From assembly GCA_019912395.1 (NCBI GenBank), contig JAIOIH010000031.1, positions 89,898-153,897 of the forward strand: a stretch of 64,000 bases of DNA, given 5' to 3'. Origin of the DNA: Flavobacteriales bacterium (lineage in GTDB: Bacteria > Bacteroidota > Bacteroidia > Flavobacteriales_F > PHOS-HE28). Below the pieces are notes generated by a model, which made no database searches, was not told the DNA's origin, and worked only from the letters and a program-made list of their open reading frames with translations. How positions within the stretch are numbered: position 1 is the first letter of the stretch; every line of letters starts with the position of its first letter. Both the position numbers and the translations under genes were made by a program. Positions 1-7,897 of this stretch are shown piece by piece.

Positions 1-685
1 CGCTTACGTCCGCCACGCAGAGCACCAGTTCGTCGGGACCCGTGCGGATCACGTCATAGTAATCGCCGCCCACCTGGCGGTGCGGCTGGTACCAAGCGGC
101 GGCCTGGACGCGCTCATCGTTCGGCAGGTCCTTCGGCACCAGCATCATCTGCATGTCCGCGGCCAGTTCCAGCTCCCGCCGATCGCGCTCCTGGGCCAAG
201 GCCCGTACGGCGAACCGCTTGTTCTCCAACGCCACCGCGATCAGGTTCGTGAGGGTCTGGAAAAAGTTGAGGTGCTTCACCGTGGGGCTCATGCGGTGCT
301 CATCATCATCGAGGTCGCCGATGAGCAGCAGGGCCAGGGCACGCTCCTCATGGAACACGGGAATGGCGATATCAAAGCGCCCCAGCCCTTGGCCATCCTC
401 CGAGCCCACGAACTGGATGTCGCGGCAGTTCTCCATCAAGGCCTCCACGTCCGGCACTTCATCCACACCCCCGTCGTTGAGGGCCTGCACGCATTCCCAC
501 TTCTCCACTTTTTCGAAATACATCAGGCGCGTCACCCCCAGTTCATCGTGCATGATCCCGGCATACAACTTCAGCAGCTCGGCCTTTTCCTCGTTGTTGT
601 TGATCGCCTTGGTGATGTCCAACAGCGCCCGCAATTGGAACTCCTTCAAGTTCAATCGCTCCGTCAATCGCTTCAACCGGGGCAT
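1..685 (-). CDS. PP2C/SpoIIE-type serine phosphatase with GAF-like sensor, partial
   Basis: This frame is absent from the ORF track because it runs off the left window edge. Translated on the minus strand from the ATG at 685, it begins MPRLKRLTERLNLKEFQLRA and continues with a sensor-like region (DITKAINNNEEKAELLK, IMHDELGVTRLMYFEK, AIPVFHEERALALLLIGD) resembling GAF domains. It then has the SpoIIE/RsbU signature (AADMQMMLVPKDLP, YQPHRQVGGDYYDVI, LVLCVADVS), where the aspartates bind metal in this family. The catalytic domain is cut at base 1. The start lies 4 nt after the stop of the upstream lpxD-like gene, and GGAAAGG sits just before it, so the two are probably cotranslated. Likely a regulator that dephosphorylates a serine/threonine-phosphorylated partner; the partner is unknown. 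Confidence 0.85.
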   Translation of the reverse strand, partial: MPRLKRLTERLNLKEFQLRALLDITKAINNNEEKAELLKLYAGIMHDELGVTRLMYFEKVEKWECVQALNDGGVDEVPDVEALMENCRDIQFVGSEDGQGLGRFDIAIPVFHEERALALLLIGDLDDDEHRMSPTVKHLNFFQTLTNLIAVALENKRFAVRALAQERDRRELELAADMQMMLVPKDLPNDERVQAAAWYQPHRQVGGDYYDVIRTGPDELVLCVADVS

Positions 686-689
686 GCGC

Positions 690-1616
690 TCAACCTTTCC
701 AGTTCTTGACCAGTTCCGGCAATCGGCCGAGGCTGGCCACCTCCCGCATCTTCTGTTTCCATTCGCCGGCAGGGGAACCGAAGTAGGTCTTCCCTCCTTC
801 CAGGTCACCGATGAGCCCGCTTTGGCCCAGCACCGTGGCACCATCGCCGATGGTGAGCTTGCTGGGCACGCCCACTTGGCCCCAGAGCGTGACGTTATCG
901 CCGATGACGCAAGCTCCCGATATGCCCACTTGGGCAGCGATCAGGCAGTGCTTGCCGATCAGGGTGTCGTGGCCGATCTGCACGTGGTTGTCGATCTTCG
1001 TTCCCGCCCCGATGCGCGTATCGGCACTTACCCCGCGATCGATGCTGGTGAGCGCACCGATCTCCACATCATCCTCGATCACGGTGGATCCCGCGGTCAC
1101 CATCTTCTCATAGCCGCCCGTGCGCTTCTTGTAGTAGAAGCCGTCCCCCCCGAGCACGGCGTTGGCATGCACGATCACCCGGTCGCCAATGGTGGTGTTC
1201 GGATAGATCACCACCCCGGGCATGATGGTGCATCCGTTGCCAATGTTGACATTGGTGCCGATGACGACCGAAGGATGCACCACGGTGTCCTCCCCGATGG
1301 CCGGCAGTTCCGAGGTCCATGCGAACGGGGTCATGAACCGGCGGACCAAGGTGTTGTAATCCGCGCAGGGATCGTTGCTGACGAGGATGGCCTTTCCCTC
1401 GGGGATCTCCACGTCCGCCTTGTCGATCAGGATGGTGGTGGCCGCGCTGTGGAGCGCCTTGGCGTAGTACTTGGGGTGGTCCACGAACACCAGGTCGCCG
1501 GGGCGCACACGGTTGATCTCGTTGATGCCGGTAACAAGCCGCTGGACATGGCCCAAGGCCTTGGCCTCAATGATCGCCGCCAAGCTGGCGGCCGTCTGTG
1601 GTTCCTTCAACTCCAT
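690..1616 (-). CDS. LpxD-like UDP-3-O-acylglucosamine N-acyltransferase paralogue
   Basis: 308 aa. The N-terminal region (1-100) resembles the LpxD uridine-binding domain, and residues about 105-270 form a left-handed beta-helix of hexapeptide repeats ([41 protein letters not shown]). The catalytic His of LpxD aligns with H216 in QIGHDTLIG, and the GGDGFYY turn matches LpxD GADGFGF. It is a second copy: the canonical lpxD is at 6252-7343 in the lipid A operon. Being outside that operon and next to efp, it may act on a different nucleotide sugar or acyl chain; the substrate cannot be read from sequence. The downstream phosphatase starts 4 nt after its stop. Confidence 0.85.
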   Translation of the reverse strand: MELKEPQTAASLAAIIEAKALGHVQRLVTGINEINRVRPGDLVFVDHPKYYAKALHSAATTILIDKADVEIPEGKAILVSNDPCADYNTLVRRFMTPFAWTSELPAIGEDTVVHPSVVIGTNVNIGNGCTIMPGVVIYPNTTIGDRVIVHANAVLGGDGFYYKKRTGGYEKMVTAGSTVIEDDVEIGALTSIDRGVSADTRIGAGTKIDNHVQIGHDTLIGKHCLIAAQVGISGACVIGDNVTLWGQVGVPSKLTIGDGATVLGQSGLIGDLEGGKTYFGSPAGEWKQKMREVASLGRLPELVKNWKG

Positions 1617-1662
1617 GCTCTAGTGGTGGGGCCGGGCAAAGCGAATGAGCTGCCGCCTAGGA

Positions 1663-1670
1663 CAAAGGTA
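1663..1670 (-). promoter_or_regulatory. Candidate -7 promoter element (TACCTTTG)
   Basis: On the minus strand this reads TACCTTTG, an exact match to the Bacteroidota -7 consensus TAnnTTTG, 46 nt before the ATG of the lpxD-like gene. No convincing -33 TTTG was found at the usual spacing. Confidence 0.5.
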
Positions 1671-1741
1671 GCCGGGAGCACCAAAGGGGATGCCGAGCGG
1701 TTTTGAACCACGGACCGTGCTTCCTCAGAAAGACGAGCGCC

Positions 1742-1762
1742 GCCCTTCGACCCGCTCAGGGC
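1742..1762. repeat. Short palindromic intergenic repeat, possible efp terminator
   Basis: GCCCTTCGACCCGCTCAGGG followed by C folds with a GCCCT/AGGGC stem. Sequences of the form CCCTTCGAC-n-GCTCAGGG are common dispersed intergenic elements in bacteria. It lies about 40 nt downstream of efp on the minus strand and could serve as its terminator, but there is no clear T-tract. Confidence 0.35.
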
Positions 1763-1800
1763 AGATCAGGCGCGAGCCGATCGAGCACCGTGGGTACCGA

Positions 1801-2364
1801 TCACTTCTTCACCCGGTCCATGTAGGCTCCGGACTCGGTGTCGATCCGTACCACGGTCCCGATCTCCACGAAGGAAGGGACCTGCACTTCCTGGCCTGTC
1901 TCCAACGTGGCGGCCTTCATCACCTTGTTGCTGGTATCGCCCTTCACGGCGGTCTCGGTGTAGGTCACCTCCAGTTCCACCACCTTGGGCGGCCGGGCCA
2001 TGATGGGCACATCGCTCTCGAAGCCCACCTGCATCATCATCTCTTCCTTCATCAGGCCCATGGCATCGCCAAAGAGCGCTACGGGCACGTGGATCTGCTC
2101 ATAGGAAGAGGGATCCATGCAGACCAGGAACTCCCCTTCGCGGTAGAGGTACTGCATATCGCGGACCTCCACGCGGAGCAGCTCCATGTTCTCACCGCTG
2201 CGGAAGCGATGCTCGTTGAGCTTCCCGGTGCGCAGGTTGCGCATTTTCGCCTGGTAGAAGGCGCGCAAGTTCCCCGGCGTGCGGTGCTGCCATTCCATGA
2301 TCTGGCAGATGTCGTCGTTGAAGCGGATGTAGGAGCCGATGCTGATGTCGCCGGTGTTGGCCAT
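1801..2364 (-). CDS. efp: Elongation factor P
   Basis: 187 aa, the usual EF-P length. The ORF track starts 22 codons earlier, but the family N-terminus is MANTGDISIGSYIRFNDD at 2364, preceded by a promoter-like element. EF-P binds between the ribosomal P and E sites and rescues stalling at consecutive prolines. The three-domain layout is visible: a KOW-like N-domain to about residue 65, a central OB domain, and a C-terminal OB domain ending KIDTESG-like (VRIDTESGAYMDRVK). The domain I loop reads HRTPGNLRAF. Aligned with E. coli KPGKGQAF, the modified lysine is replaced by Asn, so the EpmA-type lysine modification is unlikely; an unmodified loop or different chemistry is inferred. Confidence 0.93.
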   Translation of the reverse strand: MANTGDISIGSYIRFNDDICQIMEWQHRTPGNLRAFYQAKMRNLRTGKLNEHRFRSGENMELLRVEVRDMQYLYREGEFLVCMDPSSYEQIHVPVALFGDAMGLMKEEMMMQVGFESDVPIMARPPKVVELEVTYTETAVKGDTSNKVMKAATLETGQEVQVPSFVEIGTVVRIDTESGAYMDRVKK

Positions 2365-2383
2365 GGGAAGGAAAATTGGGGCG

Positions 2384-2391
2384 CGAAGGTA
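2384..2391 (-). promoter_or_regulatory. Candidate -7 promoter element (TACCTTCG) of efp
   Basis: Minus-strand TACCTTCG lies 19 nt before the efp ATG. It differs from TAnnTTTG at one position. The identical octamer at the identical 19-nt distance precedes the small membrane gene at 7898-8182. Confidence 0.45.
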
Positions 2392-2550
2392 GGGTTTGCG
2401 GGGAATGCGGTACAGAACTCCTTCATGCATCGCAGATATCGCGTAGAGTGGGCCTGATCGGACGATCAGAACATCAGATGATCAGATGATGGAATGCCTT
2501 TGAGGCGACTGACCGGTCCTGGAAATCACCAGGACTGTCTGTGCGATGCG

Positions 2551-2558
2551 CATCTTTG
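2551..2558 (+). promoter_or_regulatory. Candidate -7 promoter element (CATCTTTG)
   Basis: CATCTTTG matches TAnnTTTG except the first base and ends 4 nt before the ATG of the FMN reductase gene. If used, transcription would start near the start codon, giving a leaderless or nearly leaderless mRNA. Confidence 0.35.
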
Positions 2559-2562
2559 AGCC

Positions 2563-3120
2563 ATGCTGAAATTAAAGATCATCCTCGCCAGCACGCGCCA
2601 AGGACGTAAGGGCCCCGCAGTGGCCCAATGGATCGTGGAGGCCGCAAAGGCGCACGGTGCATTTGATGTGGAATTGCTGGATCTCGCGGAGGTCAACCTG
2701 CCCTTCATGGACGAGCCCAACCACCCCCGGCTGAAGCAGTACACGCACGCCCACACCAAGGCGTGGAGCGCTACGATCGAGAGCGCCGATGCCTTCATCT
2801 TCGTGATGCCTGAGTACAATTTTGGCTATACCGCTCCCTTGAAGAATGCCTTGGATTTCGTTTTCCAGGAATGGAGGAATAAGCCCGTTGGGTTAGTGAG
2901 TTACGGAGGAGTGAGCGGCGGCTTGCGGGCCACGCAGTTGTTGAAGCCGGTGCTTACAGCCGTTCAACTGACGGTTGCGGGTGAGGTCCCTATCCCCTTC
3001 TTCGCCAATTTCATCGGGGAGGACGGGGTCTTCACTCCGAATGAGATACTGACGAAGGCTGCCACGGGAATGTTCGGCGGGATCGAGCGGTGGGCAAAGG
3101 TGTTGGAGCCGTTGCGGTAG
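2563..3120 (+). CDS. NADPH-dependent FMN reductase family protein
   Basis: 185 aa flavodoxin-like fold protein. The N-terminal beta strand and phosphate-binding loop (KIILASTRQGRKGPAVAQWI) and the flavin-binding motif MPEYNFGYTAPLKNALDF are diagnostic of the FMN_red family (azoreductase/quinone reductase type). It probably reduces FMN, quinones or related electrophiles with NAD(P)H in the cytoplasm; the physiological substrate is unknown. It stands alone, transcribed towards the ABC ATPase gene, with a palindrome-rich gap between them. Confidence 0.9.
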   Translation: MLKLKIILASTRQGRKGPAVAQWIVEAAKAHGAFDVELLDLAEVNLPFMDEPNHPRLKQYTHAHTKAWSATIESADAFIFVMPEYNFGYTAPLKNALDFVFQEWRNKPVGLVSYGGVSGGLRATQLLKPVLTAVQLTVAGEVPIPFFANFIGEDGVFTPNEILTKAATGMFGGIERWAKVLEPLR

Positions 3121-3186
3121 GGCGCTGGTCGCGCCGGGGGCGCAACAGTTCAATGGGCTCAGGGAAGCCAAGCGTTGACCTCGAAT

Positions 3187-3206
3187 GGTCCGATACGTAT
3201 CGGACC
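3187..3206. repeat. Perfect 20-bp palindrome
   Basis: GGTCCGATACGTATCGGACC is fully self-complementary. It is followed directly by a second inverted repeat (CCGCGCT-GCA-AGCGCGG). It lies between convergent genes, so a role as operator is unlikely; a transcription end or dispersed palindromic element fits better. Confidence 0.6.
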
Positions 3207-3248
3207 GCGCTGCAAGCGCGGACCAGTGGTGCAATGCAATTGACGGGG

Positions 3249-3285
3249 CCTTGCTGACACTCGCGACACGCGAGCGTCAGCAAGG
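3249..3285. terminator. Long hairpin between convergent genes
   Basis: CCTTGCTGACACTCGCG, a 3-nt ACA loop, then CGCGAGCGTCAGCAAGG form a 17-bp stem with a single mismatch. It sits between the ends of the FMN reductase gene (+) and the ABC ATPase gene (-), where a bidirectional terminator would be expected. There is no T-tract on either side, so it may instead be a REP-like element. Confidence 0.45.
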
Positions 3286-3353
3286 CGAGGGACAAGCCAA
3301 AACACACGGAACGACGAGTCCGACCTGACAACGGACAACGGACATCTACTATT

Positions 3354-4022
3354 TCACTTCCACCTTCCGATCTCCACCGACGCCGTACATGCAAAGGTCT
3401 CCTCCGCTTGGCGGTTGCTGGCCACCAGTAGGGTACGCTGGTCCAGATGGTCCATGAGCAGGCTGCGGAACCAGGTGATGCCTTCGGCATCGAGGTTGGT
3501 GGCCGGCTCGTCCAGGAGCAGTAGCGGGGTGTCGCTGAGGATCGCCAATGCCAGTTTCAGCCGCTGCTTCATGCCGCTGCTGAAGTTGCTCACGGGTTTT
3601 GCCATGTGCGGCTCCAGGTAGGCTGCCTCGGCCACGTCCGGCACGGCGATGCCCGGCCGGAAGGGCTTGAACCGGGCGTGCATGGCCAAGGTCTCTTCCA
3701 GGGAAAGATCGTCGTAGAGATCGAGGTAGGGCGCGGCGATGCTGACCAGGCGGTACACGTCCTCCTGATCGATCCTTCGGCCTGCCCGTGCATGTTCCAC
3801 GGTTCCCCGGGTGGGTACGTAGGCCCCGGCCACCACTTGGAGCAAGGTGCTTTTGCCACTTCCGTTGGGACCGAGCACGGCGGTGCGGCTGCCGGCCTCG
3901 AACAGATGGTCCACCCCGGTGAAGACCTGCTCCCGGGAGAATTGCTTGGCCACGTTGGTCAGTGTGACGCGCAGGCCAGCTCCGGGCGATGAAAGGGGGT
4001 CCGGCATTCCGGGCAGGGTCAC
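3354..4022 (-). CDS. ABC transporter ATP-binding protein, last gene of the lpx operon
   Basis: 222 aa cytoplasmic ATPase with Walker A GPNGSGKST, signature FSSGMKQRLKLA, Walker B LLLLDEPATNLD, and an H-loop region reduced to LLVASNR. The start used is a GTG whose TG overlaps the lpxA stop (GTGA); an ATG five codons inside (4007) is an alternative. It has no permease partner in the window. Its position directly after lpxA suggests a link to envelope lipid or lipopolysaccharide export, but that rests on context only. Length and motif set resemble the CcmA-like short ATPases. Confidence 0.9.
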   Translation of the reverse strand: MTLPGMPDPLSSPGAGLRVTLTNVAKQFSREQVFTGVDHLFEAGSRTAVLGPNGSGKSTLLQVVAGAYVPTRGTVEHARAGRRIDQEDVYRLVSIAAPYLDLYDDLSLEETLAMHARFKPFRPGIAVPDVAEAAYLEPHMAKPVSNFSSGMKQRLKLALAILSDTPLLLLDEPATNLDAEGITWFRSLLMDHLDQRTLLVASNRQAEETFACTASVEIGRWK

Positions 4023-4801
4023 TCGGTAAGTCCCCGCATGATCCCTTTCGGGCTGTTGCGGATGAAATCCACGATCAGCGCACGCTCCGGCGAGTCCTTG
4101 AACTGCTGCTCCACGTTCTGCACGGCGCGTTCCAGGTTGGTGTTGCGCACGAAGATCTCGCGGTAGATGTCCTCGATGCGTGTCACGGCATCATCCGCAA
4201 AGCCCCGGCGGCGCAGGCCCACCACGTTCACGCCCACGAAGCTCAACGGCTCGCGTGCGGCCTTGACGTAAGGGGGTATGTTCTTGCGCACCAGCGAGGC
4301 ACCCGCGATGAAACTGTGCGCACCGATCTGGATGAACTGCTGCACGGCCACGTTCCCTTCCAGGATGGCCCAGTCGTCGATGGTGACATGCCCCGCGAGG
4401 TTCACGCTGTTGGCGATCACCACGTTATCGCCCACCAGGCAATCGTGCGCCAAGTGGACGTATGCCATCAGCAGGCTGTTGCTGCCAACGGCGGTGCGAT
4501 GGCGGTCCGAGGTGCCCCGATTGATGGTGACGCATTCGCGGATGGTGGTGTGGTCGCCCACCTCCGCGGTGGTCTTCTCCCCGGCGAACTTCAGGTCCTG
4601 TGGAATGGCGCTGACCACCGCTCCGGGGAAGATGCGGCAGTGCTTGCCGATCCGGGCACCGTCCATGATGGTGGTATTGGGACCGATCCACGTGCCGTCG
4701 CCGATGGTGACATCGGCCGCAATGAAAGTGAACGGTTCGATCACCACATCCTTCCCGATCCGGGCATCCGGGTGTACGGAGGCCAGCTTGGAAATGCTCA
4801 T
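4019..4801 (-). CDS. lpxA: Acyl-[ACP]--UDP-N-acetylglucosamine O-acyltransferase
   Basis: 260 aa, close to the E. coli length. It catalyses the first step of lipid A synthesis, transferring a 3-hydroxyacyl chain from ACP to UDP-GlcNAc. Hexapeptide repeats run to about residue 180 (IGKDVVIEPF, VTIGDGTWIG), the catalytic His corresponds to H119 in YVHLAHDCLVGD, and the C-terminal helical part contains the family motif YREIF. The ORF track merges it with an out-of-frame upstream extension (to 5869); the true start is the ATG at 4801, which overlaps the lpxC/fabZ stop as ATGA. Confidence 0.95.
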   Translation of the reverse strand: MSISKLASVHPDARIGKDVVIEPFTFIAADVTIGDGTWIGPNTTIMDGARIGKHCRIFPGAVVSAIPQDLKFAGEKTTAEVGDHTTIRECVTINRGTSDRHRTAVGSNSLLMAYVHLAHDCLVGDNVVIANSVNLAGHVTIDDWAILEGNVAVQQFIQIGAHSFIAGASLVRKNIPPYVKAAREPLSFVGVNVVGLRRRGFADDAVTRIEDIYREIFVRNTNLERAVQNVEQQFKDSPERALIVDFIRNSPKGIMRGLTE

Positions 4802-6255
4802 GCGTTGGTAGTTGCCTTGGTGGGTGCGGGGTCCGCTTCGCCCTCGGAAACCTTGTCGCGGGCTATTTGTGCCATCATCACCGCCTCCACGGCCGGTAGG
4901 CCGTTCACGTAGCCGATGCCCTTCATGTGTACGATGCCGCGCCTGATCGGGGTGATCAGCTCCAGGCGGAACACCAGGGTGTCGCCGGGGACCACCTTGC
5001 GCCGGTAGCGCACCCCGTCGGTCTTCAGGAAATAGGTGGTGTAATGCTCCGGATCGGGCACTTGGCTCAGGGCGAAGATGCCTCCCACCTGCGCCATGGC
5101 CTCCACCTGCAGCACACCGGGCATCACCGGATTGTCCGGAAAGTGGCCCGTGAAGTGCGGTTCGTTCATCGTCACGTTCTTCACCCCCACGATGCTGGTG
5201 GCGTCCATGGTAAGCACCTTGTCCACCAGCAGGAACGGATAGCGGTGGGGAAGCATCCTGGTGATGGCGTTGATGTCGAACAGCGGCTCCACCCCCAGGT
5301 CGAAGAACATCCGGGGGTCCTTTTCCTCCTCCCTGATCTTGTCCTTGATGCGCTTGGCGAAGCTGGTATTGCCGAAGTGGCCCGGGCGCGCGGCGAGGAT
5401 ATGCCCCTTGATGGGCCGCCCCACCAGCGCCAGATCGCCTACGATATCGAGCAGCTTGTGCCGTGCGGGTTCGTTGAGGAATTTCAGGTCGGTGGTATTG
5501 AGCACTCCGTTTCGGCGGATCTCCACGTCCTGGTATTCGCGGCCGATGCTCTTTGCCAGGGCCTTGAGGTCCTCCTTGGTGATGTCCTCGCGGTCCTCCA
5601 GCACGATGGCATTGTCCAGGTCGCCGCCCTTGATCAGCCCGGCCTTGGCCAGTTGCTCGATCTCGCGGAGGAAGACGAAGGTGCGGCAGGGCGCGATCTC
5701 CGTTCGGAACTCGCCGCTGTTGTACATGCTGGCATGCTGGGTGCCGAGCACGGGGCTGTTGTAGTCCACCATCACGGTAAGGCGGAACTCGCCCCCCGGC
5801 GCGGGCACGCCGAGCATCTCGGTGCCGCGCTCCTCGGTCTCGAACCAGATCGGCTCCTTCAGCACCCACCAGTTGCGCGGCGCGTCCTGTTCCTCAAGCC
5901 CCGCCTTGTCAATGGCCTTCACGAATTCCATGGCACTGCCGTCCATGATGGGCACCTCGGCACTATCGATCTGGATCAGGCAGTTGTCCACGCCCAGTGC
6001 GTACAGTGCTGCCAGTACATGTTCGGTGGTGTTCACCTTCACATCGCCCTTGCCGAGCGTGGTGCCGCGGGCAGTGCTCACCACCAGGTCAGCATCGGCA
6101 TCGATCACCGGTTGCCCCTCCAGATCGGTCCGTTGGAACTTCAGCCCATGCCCCGCCGGTGCTGGACATAGCGTGAGGGTGACCGGTTCGCCGGTGTGCA
6201 GGCCCACGCCCTTCACCACCGCTTTTCCCTTCAGGGTATGTTGCTTGTCGCTCAT
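4798..6255 (-). CDS. lpxC/fabZ: Bifunctional LpxC deacetylase / FabZ dehydratase fusion
   Basis: 485 aa. Residues 1 to about 310 are LpxC, the zinc deacetylase that commits UDP-3-O-acyl-GlcNAc to lipid A. The zinc ligands are visible as H79 (NTTEHVLAAL), H266 and D270 (RHKLLDIVGDL), with a later catalytic His in HILAARPGH. Residues about 325-470 are FabZ, 3-hydroxyacyl-ACP dehydratase, with LPHRYPFLLVDKV, catalytic H371 in GHFPDNPVMPG and E385 in VEAMAQ. This fusion is characteristic of Bacteroidota. The gene overlaps lpxD upstream and lpxA downstream by 4 bp each. The final 20 residues are a low-complexity Ala/Thr tail. Confidence 0.97.
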   Translation of the reverse strand: MSDKQHTLKGKAVVKGVGLHTGEPVTLTLCPAPAGHGLKFQRTDLEGQPVIDADADLVVSTARGTTLGKGDVKVNTTEHVLAALYALGVDNCLIQIDSAEVPIMDGSAMEFVKAIDKAGLEEQDAPRNWWVLKEPIWFETEERGTEMLGVPAPGGEFRLTVMVDYNSPVLGTQHASMYNSGEFRTEIAPCRTFVFLREIEQLAKAGLIKGGDLDNAIVLEDREDITKEDLKALAKSIGREYQDVEIRRNGVLNTTDLKFLNEPARHKLLDIVGDLALVGRPIKGHILAARPGHFGNTSFAKRIKDKIREEEKDPRMFFDLGVEPLFDINAITRMLPHRYPFLLVDKVLTMDATSIVGVKNVTMNEPHFTGHFPDNPVMPGVLQVEAMAQVGGIFALSQVPDPEHYTTYFLKTDGVRYRRKVVPGDTLVFRLELITPIRRGIVHMKGIGYVNGLPAVEAVMMAQIARDKVSEGEADPAPTKATTNA

Positions 6256-7343
6256 TGCTTGTTGTTCTCAACCTCGGGGGCTGAAGGGGAAGCTTCGCCG
6301 TGTCCGGTCGCCGCATCACCCTCTATGTTCCTTTCCAATTGGTCCAGGCGATGCTTCATCTCCGGCAGGTTGCGGAACAGCACGTAGCTGCGCTTGTACT
6401 CGCCGATGGTGAACGCGGGCGAACCCTGCACCACCGCATCGTCCGGAATGTTGGAGCCGATGCCGCTCTGCGCCGCGATCTTCACCCGGTCGCCGATGTG
6501 CAGGTGACCGGCGATGCCCACCTGCCCGCCGATCAGGCAATGGCTGCCCACATGCGTGCTGCCGGCGATGCCCGTCTGCGCCACCACGAGCGTGTGCGCT
6601 CCGATCTCCACGTTGTGGCCCACCTGGATCAGGTTGTCCAGCTTGGCCCCCTTGCGGATGATGGTGTGGCCCAGGGTCGCGCGGTCAACGGTGGTGTTGG
6701 CCCCGATCTCCACATCGTCCTCGATGATGACATTTCCGATCTGGGCCATTTTCTCCTGCTCTCCCTTCCCATTGGGAATGAAGCCGAAACCGTCGGCACC
6801 GATCACCACGCCGCTGTGCAGCACGCAGTGTGCGCCGATCACGCAATTGGCATGCACCTTTACCCCGGCATGGATGCGGCATCCCTTGCCGATGCGCACG
6901 CCCTCCCCGATATAGCAATTGGGAAAGATCTTCACGTCCTCGCCCACCACCGCGCCTTCGCTGATGTAACTGAAGGCACCCACGTAGACATCGATGGCCA
7001 GCTTGGCACGCGGGCTCACGAAGCTGGGCTGTTCCACGCCTACCATGTCGAAGCGTTGCGCCTCGTGGATCTCCAGCAAGCGGGCAAAGGCCGCGCGCGG
7101 ATCGTCCACGCGCAACAGGGTGAGATGCTTCGGGATGGCCTTGGAAGGCTGGAAATCGCGGCCCACGATCACCACGCTTGCCGCAGTGGAGTACACATGC
7201 TCAGTGTAGATCGGGTTGGCCAAAAAGGTCAGGGTGCCCGAGCGGCCCTCCTCGATCTTCGCCACATCATGCACCAGAACCTGCGCATTGCCGTCCACCT
7301 CCCCATGGAGGAATTCGGCGATCTGTCCTGCGGTGAATTGCAT
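6252..7343 (-). CDS. lpxD: UDP-3-O-(3-hydroxyacyl)glucosamine N-acyltransferase
   Basis: 363 aa. It catalyses the third step of lipid A synthesis, adding the N-linked acyl chain. The ORF track start (7661) is too early; the LpxD N-terminus is MQFTAGQIAEFLHGEVDGNA at 7343. The uridine-binding N-domain (about 1-100) is followed by about ten hexapeptide coils, GADGFGFIP, and catalytic H243 in QVGHNVEIGAH, then a C-terminal helix (PEMKHRLDQLERNIEG) that packs in the trimer. It is the first gene of the operon lpxD - lpxC/fabZ - lpxA - ABC ATPase, in which every junction overlaps. Confidence 0.96.
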   Translation of the reverse strand: MQFTAGQIAEFLHGEVDGNAQVLVHDVAKIEEGRSGTLTFLANPIYTEHVYSTAASVVIVGRDFQPSKAIPKHLTLLRVDDPRAAFARLLEIHEAQRFDMVGVEQPSFVSPRAKLAIDVYVGAFSYISEGAVVGEDVKIFPNCYIGEGVRIGKGCRIHAGVKVHANCVIGAHCVLHSGVVIGADGFGFIPNGKGEQEKMAQIGNVIIEDDVEIGANTTVDRATLGHTIIRKGAKLDNLIQVGHNVEIGAHTLVVAQTGIAGSTHVGSHCLIGGQVGIAGHLHIGDRVKIAAQSGIGSNIPDDAVVQGSPAFTIGEYKRSYVLFRNLPEMKHRLDQLERNIEGDAATGHGEASPSAPEVENNKQ

Positions 7344-7379
7344 GCCATTGCCGCGTTGGTCAGATCCAATGCGGATCCG

Positions 7380-7387
7380 CGAAGATA
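7380..7387 (-). promoter_or_regulatory. Candidate -7 promoter element (TATCTTCG) of the lpx operon
   Basis: Minus-strand TATCTTCG, one mismatch from TAnnTTTG, lies 36 nt before the lpxD start codon and is followed by GCG as in the efp and 8202 elements. Confidence 0.45.
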
Positions 7388-7443
7388 GGTGCCCCGGCCT
7401 TCCAATGTGCGGACCCGACCACGGGAACCAATGTGCGGCCCGA

Positions 7444-7890
7444 CTACGGGAACCGGAAGAAGAAGAAGTGGACGGCCACCCATGCTGGCGGAAGTCCCGG
7501 TGCATGGCCCAAGGTGCTGCGCGAACTGTCCTCCACGCGCCCTTCCTTATTGATGTAGCCCACCGTACTGCGCGAGCTGTTCTCCACCCGCCAGGTATCC
7601 CCGCTGCGTTGCACGTAACCCACGGTGGAACGCGAGGAGTTCTCGATCGCGAACCCGTCATCGCCCCTGGCGTTGATGTAGCCTATGGTGCTGCGCGAGG
7701 AGTTCTCGATAGCCCATCCGGAGCCGCGTTCCGCGATGTAGCCCACCGTGGAGCGCGAACTGTTCTCGATACGGCCATCGGCGTTCAAGTAGCCGATGGT
7801 GCTGCGCGAGGAATTCTCGATCCGTTGGGCCGTGGCACAGCACAAGGCCCCGAGCACGGCCAGCAGGACGGAAAGGGAACGCAAGGACAT
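7444..7890 (-). CDS. Secreted beta-repeat protein ('ENSSRST.GYI' repeats)
   Basis: 148 aa. The start chosen is MSLRSLSVLLAVLGALCCAT at 7890, which gives a clean signal peptide ending at ATAQ; the ORF track extension lacks one. The mature protein consists almost entirely of six copies of a 13-17 residue unit, [I/V]E[N/D]SSRST[I/V]G[Y/H], each followed by a short variable turn. It ends with an aromatic tail WVAVHFFFFRFP. Bacteroidota encode similar short-repeat proteins that NCBI calls five-fold beta-flower proteins; that link is from memory. Function unknown. It starts 7 nt after the stop of the membrane gene at 7898-8182, suggesting a two-gene operon. Confidence 0.8.
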   Translation of the reverse strand: MSLRSLSVLLAVLGALCCATAQRIENSSRSTIGYLNADGRIENSSRSTVGYIAERGSGWAIENSSRSTIGYINARGDDGFAIENSSRSTVGYVQRSGDTWRVENSSRSTVGYINKEGRVEDSSRSTLGHAPGLPPAWVAVHFFFFRFP

Positions 7891-7897
7891 CCGGGGC

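Noticed and set aside
4019-5869. 616-aa ORF on the minus strand in the ORF track
   Set aside because: Its first 350 codons are an out-of-frame shadow of lpxC/fabZ (low-complexity Arg/Gly/Ala text). Only the last 260 residues, from the ATG at 4801, are a gene (lpxA).
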